Origin: Neobacillus sp. WH10
GTDB taxonomy: Bacteria > Bacillota > Bacilli > Bacillales > Cytobacillaceae
Reading direction: 5' to 3'
Assembly (NCBI RefSeq): GCF_030123405.1
Contig: NZ_CP126110.1
Location: forward strand, 2,976,001 to 3,040,000
DNA: 64,000 nucleotides
In this document: positions 32,015 to 40,399 of the stretch, one piece after another
Numbering within the stretch: the first letter of the stretch is position 1
Layout of the letters: the number at the start of each line of letters is the position of its first letter
Made by a program: the position numbers and the translations under genes
Notes under the pieces: model-generated
Database searches by the model: none
Told to the model about the DNA's origin: nothing
Seen by the model: only the letters and a program-made list of their open reading frames with translations

Positions 32015-33148
32015 TCATTTGGTATTAATAAATAGTTGTAGACGAGCTTTCACCTCTGCTGGTGATATTTTGGGGCGTCCAAGATTTTGTTTGGACCCTG
32101 GGGAAATTTTTAAATATAAAAAAGTGAGTCCTTTTGTTTTCTTCCATTCTACTATTTTTGCTTGGAGCTCTTCTAAACTGTGTACATAGTATGCGTTTTG
32201 ATAGCCACTAGCGGCTGCAATCTCAACAAAGCTAACATTATTGGAAACGGTACGCTGCCCTCCGGTTGAATCATGAGAGTGATTATCCAGCAATATGTGA
32301 AGCATATTTTCAGGATGGTAAAACCCATTTGTCGCCAGACTTCCCATCCTCATTAGAATGGCACCATCTCCATCCATGATAACGACGTCTTTATCGTTTC
32401 GGGTATACGCTAATCCGAGTCCTAGGGAACTCACACATCCCATGGAGCCGACCATATATAAATTGTTTGCAGCATCTTCAATTTCATTTAATTCTCGACC
32501 AGTTTTACCAGTTGTCGCAAGCTGGATGGTGTTGTCATCTTTAAATTGATTGATGATCCTTAAAGTTTCATAACGACTTGGCATTTCATCAACAGCTGTT
32601 TTCCGAGTTATTCTCTTATTTTCACTTTTCTCACATAAGTCATGATTTAATTTTTCCCTTGTAAATGTCCCTTTTTTGACAACAAAGAAAAAGGTTTCTT
32701 GTTTCTCTATGAAATCGGCAGCTTTTTGAATTTGCTTCATTGCCACATGGTCTACTGGAGATAAAAATTCCCATTTTATTTGCATTAAATCCAACATTTT
32801 TACTGTAATTTCACCCATTAGCTTATGCTGGAGTTCATCATGCAGTCCTGGTTCTCCCCGCAGGCTAACGAACCCGAGGATTGGGATTTGAAAGGGATAA
32901 GTTAATGACGATAACGGAGAAATAGCATTGGTTAATCCTGAGTTTTGCATTAAAACAACTGGTTTTCTCCCTCCTAAATATGCTCCCGCAGCTATAGCGA
33001 CCGCATCACCCTCATTTGCTGCAGCAATATAATTACTTTCATTGATAGAATAATTGATTAGGTCTTTTAAAAATGAGCAAGGCACACCAGTGTAAAAGTC
33101 AAAACCAAGCGCTTTAAGGTGATTTCCAAACGTTGTTGTCTCTAGCAT
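32015..33148 (-). CDS. aepY: Phosphonopyruvate decarboxylase
   Basis: 377 residues. A single-chain ThDP enzyme: N-terminal pyrimidine-binding part with NEGDAVAIAAGAYLGGRKPVVLMQNSGL (catalytic Glu in NEGD, about 40-43) and C-terminal diphosphate-binding part with VIMDGDGAILMRMGSLATNGF...HILLDN (GDG...N, about 255-287). It decarboxylates phosphonopyruvate to phosphonoacetaldehyde, which makes PEP mutase thermodynamically productive. Start and stop are contiguous with its neighbours (1 bp from aepX; stop before phnW). Confidence 0.93.
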   Translation of the reverse strand: MLETTTFGNHLKALGFDFYTGVPCSFLKDLINYSINESNYIAAANEGDAVAIAAGAYLGGRKPVVLMQNSGLTNAISPLSSLTYPFQIPILGFVSLRGEPGLHDELQHKLMGEITVKMLDLMQIKWEFLSPVDHVAMKQIQKAADFIEKQETFFFVVKKGTFTREKLNHDLCEKSENKRITRKTAVDEMPSRYETLRIINQFKDDNTIQLATTGKTGRELNEIEDAANNLYMVGSMGCVSSLGLGLAYTRNDKDVVIMDGDGAILMRMGSLATNGFYHPENMLHILLDNHSHDSTGGQRTVSNNVSFVEIAAASGYQNAYYVHSLEELQAKIVEWKKTKGLTFLYLKISPGSKQNLGRPKISPAEVKARLQLFINTK

Positions 33149-34057
33149 TCAATCACCTACTTCCCCGATCTGCCCTTTTTTCGTTGTTCCAGGCAGATAT
33201 TTTTTTTCTGATCTTTGAAGCTCCTCAGCATTTTGAAGCCGAAAAATTTCTTCAACACTTACAATTTGATTTTCTACACGGATAAGGCTTTCCTCTTGGA
33301 AAATTTGTTTTGAAATGATTTGCATAGCTTTCACCACTGCTCTTAAGTTGTGATTCGCCCAAATAACAGTATTTATTCGTAATTTTCTAAACTGTTCGGT
33401 TGGAGTGTTATAATACTTCGTAGGAACAATGACAACTGGATGCCTTCCACTCCATTCCTTCATAAACATTTCTATTTCTTCTATTGAAGATTTTTTACTA
33501 TGCATTAAAATAGCATCTGCTCCTGCTTTCCGATATGCCTCCGCCCTATTTAATGCTTCTTTGAGGCCACATCCAGCAATAAACGCCTCTACTCTTGCAA
33601 CAACCATGAAATCTTTATCCAGCTGAGTATCTTTCATTGCTTTAATTTTTCCTGAAAATTCTTCAATTGTAGTAAGAGGCTGTGATTCTCCATTTATAAA
33701 CGAGTTCGTTTTCGGAAAAAGTTTATCCTCAATACAAACTCCCGCTATATTAATTTGTTCGAGTTTCTTAACAAGCCTCCTGGCATTATTAAAGTTTCCA
33801 TACCCTGTATCCCCATCTAAAAGTATTGGTATATCTGTCGCATCACTCATATATTCTAGGATATCCAATACTTCCGTCGGAGAAGCTTCATTATTATCTC
33901 TAAGCCCCATTGAAGCAGAAATGGAAAGGCCGCTGGCCCAAATTCCTTTAAAACCAGCTTCTTCTACAATCTTCGCTGATAGTCCATTATGGGCTTCCAT
34001 TAAAAAATCCAGTTTAGGAGAACTAAGTATATCCTTCAGTTGAGTAGTCTTCTTCAT
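33149..34057 (-). CDS. aepX: Phosphoenolpyruvate phosphomutase
   Basis: 302 residues from ATG 34055-34057 with GAGGTG upstream; a GTG three codons earlier is also in frame. The TIM-barrel isocitrate-lyase-superfamily enzyme has IWASGLSISASMGLRD, LLDGDTGYGNF (Asp ligands for Mg) and the PEP-mutase diagnostic EDKLFPKTNS (about 117-126). It makes the C-P bond from PEP and is the first gene of the operon. The 790 bp upstream contain the promoter. No tailoring or transfer gene follows in the operon. Confidence 0.94.
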   Translation of the reverse strand: MKKTTQLKDILSSPKLDFLMEAHNGLSAKIVEEAGFKGIWASGLSISASMGLRDNNEASPTEVLDILEYMSDATDIPILLDGDTGYGNFNNARRLVKKLEQINIAGVCIEDKLFPKTNSFINGESQPLTTIEEFSGKIKAMKDTQLDKDFMVVARVEAFIAGCGLKEALNRAEAYRKAGADAILMHSKKSSIEEIEMFMKEWSGRHPVVIVPTKYYNTPTEQFRKLRINTVIWANHNLRAVVKAMQIISKQIFQEESLIRVENQIVSVEEIFRLQNAEELQRSEKKYLPGTTKKGQIGEVGD

Positions 34058-34847
34058 TGTTTCCACACCTCGTGATAGTAGTGTATATTACCAATTCAGT
34101 TATAAATCGCACGTAAATTTAATTGGTTGTCCAAATATCAAATCTTTTTAACTCAATAACAACAAAATATATTCATCAATGTATGAGAGAACGGAAATTT
34201 TGCTTGGGTTTATAAAAATTGGATGAAAAAAATTACATTGAGGTGGCGTTTTCTCGAGTGATAGAACTAGGTTAATATAGTTGAGAGTTATAAGGGATAA
34301 GTGTAGTGTTGGAGACACAATTTTACGATATATTCTACAGCGGGCATCGTTCTCACGAAATCGTTGGTTCGAAGATACCTACACTGATTAAGGTTTTTAT
34401 CAACTTTACGTAATTCCGATTCAGCCTCTGATTTGGTTCGATTTTTTAATCATTTTCATTTTCTATATCCACGTTTACATTTGTATTTACATTTTTTCGA
34501 CGGTTTCCTATATTTTCACGGCGATTTTCTGTGTTTTAACGACGGTTTCTTTCGATTGAAAATTTCTCCTTTATTTGTACTGCTAAATATCATATTCCTT
34601 AGATTAATAATGGCATGGTTCAAATGTCCGATGACAATCACCTATTTTATTAAAATAAAGAAAATCGTTCTTACATTGTAGTTCAACAAAGAAAAAAGGA
34701 TTACCGAAGTAATCCCTACACTTTAGCTCAAGCCTCTGTTAGTTAAATAAAACCATTATTTTCTACTTATACATAAGATCAATGTTTTTGCGATCATAAT
34801 CTTTAGTTGATAAAGAATCTTGATACTGATTGCACAAAATGTTCGTA
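34058..34847. other. Gene-free stretch with a possible structured leader and an ORF remnant
   Basis: AGTGTAG (34300-34306) pairs with CTACACT (34379-34385) around a 72-nt loop holding TTC-tcac-GAA, a weak hint of RNA structure. On the minus strand 34446-34560 reads ERNRR-stop-NTENRRENIGNRR then KNVNTNVNVDIENEND, an Asn/Arg repeat peptide broken by one TAA at 34536-34538 and with no start. No intact gene seen. Confidence 0.35.
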
Positions 34848-35054
34848 CTATGTGCGTTTGTCCTCGTTTATAACGATACTATAAGAAATATTAAGTTTAT
34901 CCCAAACCCAAGATTGAAAAACTTCGTCTATTCTTTCTTTTACTGCTTTTTCATCCATTTCCTCATCTAAACCTAATTTTTCAAAAGTGAATGTTTCTTT
35001 CTCACTTAGACCTTCATATTTTGTACGAAATGAAAAAGTAACTTTTTTACCCAT
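34848..35054 (-). CDS. 68-residue protein, DUF7167-like
   Basis: ATG with AGGAGAAATGTCAA upstream. Two beta strands (KKVTFSFRTKYEG, KETFTFEKLGL), an acidic helix (DEEMDEKAVKERIDEVFQSWVWDKL) and a final strand. The pattern, with Trp in the helix end, resembles the DUF7167 group. Cytoplasmic, role unknown. It is a lone short gene next to R element 16. Confidence 0.6.
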   Translation of the reverse strand: MGKKVTFSFRTKYEGLSEKETFTFEKLGLDEEMDEKAVKERIDEVFQSWVWDKLNISYSIVINEDKRT

Positions 35055-35115
35055 TTGACATTTCTCCTATTTTAACCCTGTTTGGATTCGCCTTTAATAA
35101 ACAGTTTATGGTATT

Positions 35116-35215
35116 CCTTCTTCTTCAACAAACCTCACCCGTTAGCGGAACAAGAAAAAGAGCCGCAGCTACGACTCTTTGTTAAACTTAAGCTACCCGT
35201 TACTTTAATAAGCAT
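35116..35215 (-). repeat. R element 16
   Basis: CTTCTTCTTCAACAAACCTC, ACCCGTTAGCGGAACAAG, centre AGAGCCGCAGCTACGACTCT, then GTTAAACTTAAGCTACCCG and TTACTTTAATAAG. A complete copy, with centre pairing AGAG/CTCT. Confidence 0.75.
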
Positions 35216-35242
35216 TTGTTAATCTCACCCAAAATGATGTTG

Positions 35243-35407
35243 TTAAAATGTATTTAATAGAGGCACTATTATTATTGATAAACCTAAACTTATTAAAAAT
35301 GTAATAAGCCAATCCCTTTTTTTCGTCGTCTTAAGTAGTATATTCAGTATCGAACCAATAAAAATACAAACTAAAAATACGAACAAAACCATAATAAGTG
35401 ATTCCAT
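35243..35407 (-). CDS. 54-residue membrane protein
   Basis: ATG 35405-35407 with GGGAGGT upstream, stop TAA at 35243. Two hydrophobic helices (MVLFVFLVCIFIGSILNILL and WLITFLISLGLSIIIVPLL) are separated by KTTKKRD, so the loop is probably cytoplasmic. It exactly fills the space between R elements 16 and 17. Hairpin topology resembles small membrane toxins or regulators, but no family is recognised. Confidence 0.65.
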   Translation of the reverse strand: MESLIMVLFVFLVCIFIGSILNILLKTTKKRDWLITFLISLGLSIIIVPLLNTF

Positions 35408-35452
35408 AAAATACCTCCCGGCATCAATTGTGTAATATTTTACCTTGATTCC

Positions 35453-35496
35453 CTTTGTTAAACTATCCTGTCAGTTAGTTCGAATAAGTAAAAGGT
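35453..35496 (-). repeat. R element 17 (left-end type), overlapping a gene
   Basis: CTTTGTTAAACTATCCTGTC, AGTTAGTTCGAATAAG. The next gene's final ten codons are encoded by it. Confidence 0.6.
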
Positions 35497-35733
35497 TACC
35501 TCAATCTCATTAAACAGATAGCCATTCAATTCACTGCTTTGGATTGAGTTTGCAAGGTATTCTGTAACAATGAAACAGGAGGTTGTTTCGAGTAATTCAT
35601 CACCAAGCCAACCTTGGAACTCATAATTGAGATGAGATATTTCCTTCATTCCATTCGGATATGTATTATTTGAAAAAGTAGCTTTTTCTCCTATTCCCCC
35701 TGCTACTTCAGGTTCTAATAAAAAAAGTTTCAT
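35458..35733 (-). CDS. Uncharacterised protein whose C-terminus is encoded by an R element
   Basis: 91 residues from ATG 35731-35733 with GGAGGG upstream. MKLFLLEPEVAGGIGEKATF, then SHLNYEFQGWLGDELLETTSCFIVTEYL, is a pattern I have seen in small Bacillus proteins near toxin/immunity genes, but no function can be assigned. The last residues (YLFELTDRIV) come from R element 17, as happens when a cassette ORF reads into its attC. Confidence 0.6.
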   Translation of the reverse strand: MKLFLLEPEVAGGIGEKATFSNNTYPNGMKEISHLNYEFQGWLGDELLETTSCFIVTEYLANSIQSSELNGYLFNEIEVTFYLFELTDRIV

Positions 35734-35766
35734 TTTGGTACATCCCTCCACTAATAAAACTCAGAT

Positions 35767-35823
35767 ACCTTCTTCAACTGCTAAACTCCCTCTATATAGA
35801 AAGGAAAATCTCACGATTTCTCT
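35767..35823 (-). repeat. R element 18 (partial)
   Basis: CCTTCTTCAACTGCTAAACTCCC and a centre GAAAATCTCACGATTTC. The right end is missing. The stretch 35824-36201 otherwise holds the 90-bp repeat at 36033. Confidence 0.55.
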
Positions 35824-36032
35824 TGTTTTCTCCATATTTCGTAGTAGTTTGTTTTAAAATTTATTTGAGGATTGGAATTATAGTGTAATAAAGGGTAATT
35901 TTGGGGGCATAGTGAAAAAGAAACTTATAGTTAACCAAACCAACCTTATCCAAAAGTTGGATAACCAGCTAAAGTATGGTTGCACTGGTGGATCTCCACA
36001 TTTCTCATGGAGGTCAACCCTCCCATATCTCA

Positions 36033-36123
36033 CAGAGTCTATGCTCCAAAATTCCTTCGTCCAACCTTTCCATGAGGTGGATGTCAGTCATGCTGCCCGA
36101 CAGGGTCCTTGCCCGTATTTTAG
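36033..36123. repeat. 90-bp repeat, copy 2
   Basis: See 30575-30667. Just before it, at about 35985-36025, GTGGATCTCCAC and a TGGAG/CTCCA pairing indicate structure. It lies 80 bp beyond the stop of the IS110 transposase and may be its terminal noncoding region. The open frames across it (35912-36263) look accidental. Confidence 0.6.
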
Positions 36124-36201
36124 TTGATTTACTGACTAATCCGTGCTTCAAATGTCTAAAACAATTTAACTACTACCTAATGAATTTCACTAAAAGAAAT
36201 T

Positions 36202-37488
36202 TTAAGCTGCTATCTGTAATGCCGCCATATGAGGAATGTCCCTTAACATACGTTCTTCACTAAATTCACACTTCTTTTTACCGATGGTAAACAGAATTCT
36301 TATGAGCTTATTACATATTGCAATTAACGATTGCATTTTCTTCAAAGGATTATCTGGGCGTTTTGTAAAATACTCGTGTAATGCTTTAAAAGCAGTATTT
36401 TTAGCGACTAAAGGCATTGCTACTCGAAAAAGGAGTGCTCTTAGAGTCTTCCTTCCTCTTTTTGTAATTTTGGTTTGTCCTTTGTGCTTTCCAGATGTAT
36501 TTTCCTTCAGGCTAAGCCCAGCCAATTTGATAATCTGCCTAGGGTGGGTGTAGTTGCCTAGGTCTCCTACCTCCGCATAAAAGCCTGCAATCGTATCTTT
36601 GCCTATTCCCTTAATCGCCAACATTTGTTCAACGCCTGGAACTTGTTCAAGAAGTTTATCTATGTTAGATTCCAGTTCTTCGAACTTTTCCTTTATTAGC
36701 TCATATTTGTCTATTAACGTGCTTAGCTCTAATTTAGCCATATCCGAACCTTCACGAATGCCGATAGACTCGGTGGCAACCTGCTTTAGCTCTTTTATTT
36801 TACTGAGTCCCACTGCACGTTTAACAGCTTTTCGAAGATGTACTAATATTTCTTGTTCCGATAGGATGACTAGCTCATGTGGCAATAAATTTAGTTTTAA
36901 TAATTGGATCGCCGACTTACCTTCCCAAGCTTTAAATACCGTAAGGAATTCTGGAAAGTAGCGGTCTATCCAATTATGAATTTGCCCCTGAACTGCTTGA
37001 AGATCAACAGCTAGGAGATCACGTATTTTTCGAGCCACTCGGAGTTCTGCATAAACTCCTTGCGGAATGTTCGGTTCTGCATATCTCCCGTCTTTGACCA
37101 ATTGTGCAATAACTCTAGCATCCTTTACATCATTTTTAGTTGGAGAATTATCATCTAACTCTTTACTTTTCTTAACATGCATAGGATTTACGACTACAAA
37201 CTTGATATTTTGTTCTTTAAGGAAGTGAGCTAAATTTAGCCAATAATGACCTGTCGGCTCCATTCCTACAATCACTTTATCCATTTTGTTTTGAACCATT
37301 AAATTTTTAATCCACTCTATGAAACAGTTAAAGCTAGAATTTGTATTTTCAAAGTATAATGGTGCCGAAACTTCTAAACCTCTAAAATCTTGGGCTCTTG
37401 CCACATGCTTGTATTTAGCAATGTCAACACCTATAATTAATGTTTGAGAAGTAATTTGAGCAATCTTTTCATTTTGGTTATAATTCAT
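36202..37488 (-). CDS. IS110 family transposase
   Basis: 428 residues. The N-terminal DEDD domain has IIGVDIAKYKHVARAQDF (about 18-35), VGMEPTGHYW (about 74-83) and SPTKNDVKDARVIAQL (about 115-130). The C-terminal Tnp_20 domain has GIGKDTIAGFYAEVGD and KLAGLSLKENTSGKHKGQTKITKRG (Ser in NTSG). It is a different subgroup from the IS1111-type proteins in this window. AGGAGGCTATTTAA precedes the ATG. Element ends are not defined; it probably spans about 36030-37590, between R elements 18 and 19. Confidence 0.93.
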   Translation of the reverse strand: MNYNQNEKIAQITSQTLIIGVDIAKYKHVARAQDFRGLEVSAPLYFENTNSSFNCFIEWIKNLMVQNKMDKVIVGMEPTGHYWLNLAHFLKEQNIKFVVVNPMHVKKSKELDDNSPTKNDVKDARVIAQLVKDGRYAEPNIPQGVYAELRVARKIRDLLAVDLQAVQGQIHNWIDRYFPEFLTVFKAWEGKSAIQLLKLNLLPHELVILSEQEILVHLRKAVKRAVGLSKIKELKQVATESIGIREGSDMAKLELSTLIDKYELIKEKFEELESNIDKLLEQVPGVEQMLAIKGIGKDTIAGFYAEVGDLGNYTHPRQIIKLAGLSLKENTSGKHKGQTKITKRGRKTLRALLFRVAMPLVAKNTAFKALHEYFTKRPDNPLKKMQSLIAICNKLIRILFTIGKKKCEFSEERMLRDIPHMAALQIAA

Positions 37489-37588
37489 TTAAATAGCCTC
37501 CTGGTATTTATGTTTGTGTCCTTTTTGCCGCTAAGCTTTGGACACTCATATCTTACCAAGGGGCTTTTTTATATTCAAACCTCATATT

Positions 37589-37710
37589 TCTTCATTACAG
37601 GAATGCTGCCCGTTACCATATTGAGATTTTTTTAATAAATACTACTTGCAGAATTATTCAACAAAAAAAGCATTTCTCCTTCTTAAAGAAATGCTCCCGA
37701 TAGTTGAAGT
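37589..37710 (-). repeat. R element 19
   Basis: TTCTTCATTACAGGAATGCTGCCCG at the left, centre AGCATTTC/GAAATGCT, then CCCGATAGTTGAAG at the right. It shares ATTACAGGAATGC with R element 3. Confidence 0.65.
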
Positions 37711-37727
37711 GTATAGCTGTACAAGCT

Positions 37728-38564
37728 TCACTGAATCATGTAATGATTTCCATTAATAATGTTTGTAGCTTTCTTGCCATACAATACTTTCTTTGGATTG
37801 ATAATGATGATTAAAACTGCTACTACTAAATAAAAAATTGCGTTATACATGATTAAATCGATTAAGTTTCCGTTTATTAAGCCAATAAAAAAATTAAAGA
37901 ATTGATGGATGATGATTGGGATGATTAAATTCTGATTTAAATTATAAAATGCTGCCATGATAATCGTAGTAGATACGATCGAAATCATAAAGAATAGAAC
38001 ATATTTGATCAAATCCATGCCCATAAACCCTGTAGTAAACCATATGGGTAGATGCCACATACCCCACCAAAATCCTATGATTATCGAAGCTTTTAATGGT
38101 GAATGCTTCTTTTGAAGCTCAACTTGAGCAAAACCTCTCCACCCTAATTCTTCACCTAGAGGCCCTGACAGAAGATTTTTTAAAAAGTAATAGAACAGCA
38201 TTCCCCATGAAGATATAGTAAAAATAGAGTCTACTTCACTATTATTCAATACGAGAAACAAAATCAGCATAAATATGAAGGCTTGAATCGTACTTACAGA
38301 AAGGATCACAGAAAATTTAAGTTTAGTCTTGAATTTATTTTTAACAAAATATATAAAACTCTGCCCAGGATAGATTTTTTTAAATAGTATTGCAAAAGCA
38401 AAGGTTGAAGACCAAGCTGATATACAGCGCACGACATCAAAAACCCATGTAGGAAATCCCAATATCTTTATGGCCCCTACAAGACAAAAAAGTGGCAAAA
38501 AAATGATATTGGTTATTAGAATAAAACTTGCTACTGGCTTTTTTAGCTTCTTTTCTCTACTCAT
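37728..38564 (-). CDS. CPBP family intramembrane metalloprotease
   Basis: 278 residues from ATG 38562-38564 (GGGGGAT upstream). About seven membrane helices. Abi/CPBP motifs: EELGWRGFAQ (motif 1, EExxxR), WHLPIWF (motif 2, the FxxxH-type His) and HQFFNFF (motif 3). Family members process prenylated substrates or take part in bacteriocin immunity and stress signalling. The substrate here is unknown. Bounded on the left by R element 19; the MerR regulator gene follows on the same strand upstream. Confidence 0.88.
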   Translation of the reverse strand: MSREKKLKKPVASFILITNIIFLPLFCLVGAIKILGFPTWVFDVVRCISAWSSTFAFAILFKKIYPGQSFIYFVKNKFKTKLKFSVILSVSTIQAFIFMLILFLVLNNSEVDSIFTISSWGMLFYYFLKNLLSGPLGEELGWRGFAQVELQKKHSPLKASIIIGFWWGMWHLPIWFTTGFMGMDLIKYVLFFMISIVSTTIIMAAFYNLNQNLIIPIIIHQFFNFFIGLINGNLIDLIMYNAIFYLVVAVLIIIINPKKVLYGKKATNIINGNHYMIQ

Positions 38565-38787
38565 ACAGATCCCCCGCTTCAAACTAAGTATTTCGTCAAT
38601 ATCATAACGCTCATATTAACGAATACCTTCAGCATAAACCTAGGGGTTACTCACAGGTCAATACATGTCTGCATTATTTTCCCCGCATGAATGAGCAATA
38701 AGACTCCACCAGTTATAACAGTATGTGCAGGTTTTAGTTGTGTTCCTCTATCCAGTGGAAGATGAAGCACCCCCACTGATTAAATTT

Positions 38788-39582
38788 TCACTTTATAGGT
38801 ACATAAATTTCTAAAAAAATACGTTCAAGTCCATCTTCATAAGTGGTAAGTAATAGATTTATATAAACAAGCCCCAAAAGTTCATACCCTTTTTCTTTTG
38901 CTACTTTTCTTAAACTAGCTTCCACTTTATGATCAGTATTTTTTCCACCCGTTGACCATCTTCCATCTTCAACAACTGTATAAATACATTTTGGATGAGA
39001 TAGAATTTCACCTTCTATTGCTTTATCACAATCTTCTACTTTTCTTACAATGATAAATTTATCTTCAAGAATACCTTCTTCATTGAAACGTATGACTCTT
39101 CTTAAAGATGTGAGAATCACTGCTTTTTTTAAACTGTCTGTGCTTTCTTTTAGAGTGTCATATTCATCATATGCAGTAAAATGCTCTATTTCTCCTTTTA
39201 TTTCTAAAGGCTTCATTTCTTTTACTGCGTATACACCTAGAAATTGTTTAATTTTTTCGCAATCTTCTTTTACGACCTGAAGCTTTTTTAACAGTAGTTT
39301 TTTATATTCTATTTTCTCTAAAACCTCTTTTTCCTTCTCTTCTAATAATGATTGTATTCCCTCTATACTCTTACCTTTTCTTAATTCTTGTATTTTTTTT
39401 ATTTCAATATCTATTTCTCTATAGAAATTTACTGTTGTTATATCATATATATCAAAATGATTATATTTTCTATACCCATTCTCACTATTTTGCTTTGGCT
39501 TTACTAATTCCTTTTCCTCATAAAATTTTAAGGTATCTCTAGATACACCTAAAAATTTAGCTACATGTCCAACTGTGTACAT
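38788..39582 (-). CDS. MerR family regulator with GyrI-like effector domain
   Basis: 264 residues from ATG 39580-39582, where AAAGGAGAG is well placed; an in-frame start at 39627 lacks this. The N-terminal MerR helix-turn-helix (MYTVGHVAKFLGVSRDTLKFYEEKEL) is followed by a coiled coil about 80-120, then a GyrI/BmrR-type ligand domain with KCIYTVVEDGRW and YINLLLTTYEDGLERIFLEIYVPI. Probably a multidrug or small-molecule sensor, perhaps controlling the CPBP gene downstream. Confidence 0.88.
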   Translation of the reverse strand: MYTVGHVAKFLGVSRDTLKFYEEKELVKPKQNSENGYRKYNHFDIYDITTVNFYREIDIEIKKIQELRKGKSIEGIQSLLEEKEKEVLEKIEYKKLLLKKLQVVKEDCEKIKQFLGVYAVKEMKPLEIKGEIEHFTAYDEYDTLKESTDSLKKAVILTSLRRVIRFNEEGILEDKFIIVRKVEDCDKAIEGEILSHPKCIYTVVEDGRWSTGGKNTDHKVEASLRKVAKEKGYELLGLVYINLLLTTYEDGLERIFLEIYVPIK

Positions 39583-39709
39583 TATACTCTCCTTTATCAT
39601 TACTACATATTCTTTATGATATTTCATATTTTCAGTACGTCGAATAATATAGGTTTTATTATAATAACTAAATTAGGTTATAATTAAATTTCTAGATTGG
39701 ATGAAGTAA

Positions 39710-39800
39710 TCCTTCTTCAACTATCCCGTTAGCACAAGAAAAAAAGGATCGACGTAGCAATCCCCGTTCTTCAACTCTTACTCCCTATAGTTTAAGTACA
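39710..39800 (-). repeat. R element 20
   Basis: CCTTCTTCAACTATCCCG, TTAGCACAAG, centre AAGGATCGACGTAGCAATCC, then GTTCTTCAACTCTTACTCCC and TATAGTTTAAG. Centre pairs GGAT with ATCC. It contains another empty IS target-like joint (TTTAAGTACAC). Confidence 0.7.
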
Positions 39801-39860
39801 CTTTTTCTCAATCTTATTGGGATTAACGAAGGCGGCTGTTTTTCCTAATGTTAATTAGCT

Positions 39861-40311
39861 TCAATAATTTATTGTTAAACTCAGAAATTTAGAAACCATT
39901 TCATCAAATTTATTTTTCTCCTCTAAAAAAGGAAAGTGATTACTTTCTTCAAAAATATACAATCATGAGTTTCTTAATCCTTCATTGATTTCTTCTGAAA
40001 AAACCAAACGAATGTCCAGCAAAACTCCATTGCTCATAATTTAGTGCTTCTTTAATTGCCTCTAAATCTTTGACACTTTCACTTATACTTAGTTCGTCGT
40101 CACAAGTAACGTTGTCAGAGTTGCCAGCTTCTTTTAAATTTATCAAATACACTTTGAAATGCTTTATTAAAGCATCTGCAAAGTAGTTTCCTAATTCATT
40201 AAACTCACTATATAAATGAGTAATACAAAGAGGTTCTCCGCTTCCTTGAGTAAAGAATTCAAATCCTCCTCTAGATGTCTGTACGAAATTTTTTCCCACA
40301 TATGTTTCCAT
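39861..40311 (-). pseudogene. Alpha/beta hydrolase with large internal deletion
   Basis: METYVGKNFVQTSRGGFEFF through EQWSFAGHSFG gives the N-terminal half up to the nucleophile elbow. Sequence then jumps to FSEEINEGLRNS-stop-LYIFEESNHFPFLEEKNKFDEMV, the C-terminal end with the catalytic His region. The middle, roughly half the protein, is gone, and one TGA interrupts the remainder. It abuts R element 20. Confidence 0.75.
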
Positions 40312-40399
40312 CCCTATATAAATGATATGAAAAATCACTGCTCTCCTCCCTTTTTGATTATGGTATGATTGAAACAGTCCATAATTTAGGAGTGAAATC

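Noticed and set aside
34433..34681. 82-residue plus-strand frame rich in Phe/His/Tyr
   Set aside because: Composition is typical of an antisense reading of Asn/Lys/Arg-rich DNA; no ribosome site.
35912..36263. Two overlapping plus-strand frames over the 90-bp repeat
   Set aside because: They run through palindromic repeat DNA and lack ribosome sites or family features.
3711..39800. R elements as a CRISPR array
   Set aside because: The repeats are spaced by whole genes, vary in sequence and are internally palindromic; no cas genes or regular spacers.
39861..40311. In-frame TGA in the alpha/beta hydrolase remnant as a third selenocysteine site
   Set aside because: The TGA stands where Arg is expected, there is no redox motif, and the gene has also lost its middle half; it is decay.
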